From JBIIJL01 sp044233795 (GTDB taxonomy: Bacteria > Pseudomonadota > Gammaproteobacteria > Legionellales > Legionellaceae): 16,554 nt of DNA. This document shows positions 15,736 to 16,554 of the stretch, piece after piece (position 1 is the stretch's first letter; every line of letters begins with the position of its first letter). The stretch covers positions 1-16,554 of the forward strand of contig JBIIJL010000048.1 of NCBI GenBank assembly GCA_044233795.1. The letters run 5' to 3'. Position numbers and translations under genes: made by a program. The notes under the pieces were generated by a model. The model was not told where the DNA came from. It made no database searches and worked only from the letters and a program-made list of their open reading frames with translations.

Positions 15736-16554
15736 CTACATGGTTTTTAGCTGATCTTTCAAACACATCAATTGATCACGAACTATGGCCGCTTCTTCAA
15801 AAGCCATATTTTTGGCGTGATCCAACATTTCTTTTTCTAATCGATGGATTTCTTTCGCTAAAGCCTGCGGCGACAATATCGCCATTGATGCCTTGTTTTG
15901 AGCCGACTGGCTCCTTCTATCTCCGAAATGAGCCCCCTCCATAATATCCTCAATCGATTTCCTAATACCCTGGGGGGTAATGCCGTGTTGCACATTAAAC
16001 GCTCGCTGCTTATCTCGCCTAAGTGTGGTTTCATGAACTGCTCGCTCGATGGAGCCTGTTATTTTATCAGCATATAAAATTGCACGCCCCCTCACATGAC
16101 GAGCAGCGCGGCCAATCGTTTGAATCAAAGAACGCTCAGAGCGTAAAAATCCTTCTTTATCAGCATCAAGAATAGCAACCAAGGAAACTTCCGGCATATC
16201 CAGCCCTTCTCTTAGTAAATTGATACCAACCAACACATCAAATTCGCCCAATCGAAGGCAACGGATAATCTCGACGCGCTCAACCGTTTCAATATCAGAA
16301 TGCAAATAACGTACTTTGACGCCTGATTCACGTAGATATTCTGTTAAGTCTTCTGCCATTTTTTTGGTGAGCGTCGTGACCAAAACACGTTCATTGGCCG
16401 CCACTACCTGCCGAATTTCTGAGAGTAGATCATCAACTTGATGCATGACCGGTCGAATGATCACTTCTGGATCAATCAAACCCGTTGGGCGCACCACTTG
16501 CTCCACAATGCTATCCGCTGTTTCCAGCTCATAGGACCCGGGTGTTGCTGAGAC
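15736..16554 (-). CDS. uvrB: UvrABC nucleotide-excision-repair subunit B, C-terminal part (5' end beyond the window)
   Basis: UvrB is the DNA-damage-verifying helicase of bacterial nucleotide excision repair; loaded by UvrA, it opens the lesion and recruits UvrC. The reverse frame is open to the edge, beginning VSATPGSYELE, so about 272 C-terminal residues of a usual 670 are present and the upstream domains are missing. Visible marks: TLTKKMAEDLTEYL, YLHSDIETVER, the motif V segment VGINLLREGLDMPEV, and motif VI with SLIQTIGRAARH carrying the arginine finger. The last 35 residues form the UVR domain (LEKEMLDHAKNMAFEEAA), which binds the matching domain of UvrC. An internal GTG at 16506 is not the real start. 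Similarity to the E. coli protein is high throughout, with the usual variable linker before the UVR domain. Confidence 0.98.
   Translation of the reverse strand, partial: VSATPGSYELETADSIVEQVVRPTGLIDPEVIIRPVMHQVDDLLSEIRQVVAANERVLVTTLTKKMAEDLTEYLRESGVKVRYLHSDIETVERVEIIRCLRLGEFDVLVGINLLREGLDMPEVSLVAILDADKEGFLRSERSLIQTIGRAARHVRGRAILYADKITGSIERAVHETTLRRDKQRAFNVQHGITPQGIRKSIEDIMEGAHFGDRRSQSAQNKASMAILSPQALAKEIHRLEKEMLDHAKNMAFEEAAIVRDQLMCLKDQLKTM

Overview
The window looks like chromosomal DNA of a Legionellales-type gammaproteobacterium (Legionella, Coxiella or a relative). This is inferred from three things: a clearly proteobacterial uvrB at the right edge, large eukaryote-like proteins beside it, and a sequence resembling the tandem PmrA box that controls Dot/Icm effector genes in that order. 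No rRNA, tRNA, IS element or CRISPR array is visible.

Layout, left to right. (1) 1-1142, minus: the 5' part (380 codons) of a gene running off the left edge. It is not recognised with certainty but has GG-rich Rossmann-like motifs. (2) 1143-1438: an AT-rich divergent promoter region with a perfect 14-bp palindrome. (3) 1439-2362, plus: a 307-aa helical protein of unknown function with an acidic, effector-like tail, followed by a strong hairpin terminator. (4) 2562-4511, plus: a 649-aa FAD-dependent, flavin-hydroxylase-like protein fused to TPR-like helices, preceded by the PmrA-like box and a -10 element. (5) 4508-15631, minus: one uninterrupted gene of about 3,707 codons that fills two thirds of the window. 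(6) 15736-16554, minus: the 3' end of uvrB.

The giant protein is the most striking object. Its centre has a P-loop (MGGGKS), a DEVH box, a TGTPW motif, a DQAHTVGTDLK motif and a QGTMRMRG motif. It also has the spaced signature of the DUF3638 and DUF3645 families, otherwise known mainly from very large eukaryotic proteins. Its N-terminus has a His-then-Cys arrangement suggesting a permuted cysteine-protease or deubiquitinase-like module. Its C-terminus has a duplicated helical repeat and a disordered Pro-rich tail.

How the genes may work together: genes 3-5 look like a small cluster of secreted or host-directed proteins parked next to the housekeeping gene uvrB. That is an inference from architecture and the regulatory site; no secretion evidence exists in the sequence itself. 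The oxidoreductase and giant genes converge and share a single CTAG as their two stop codons, with no terminator between them, so antisense transcription between the two is likely.
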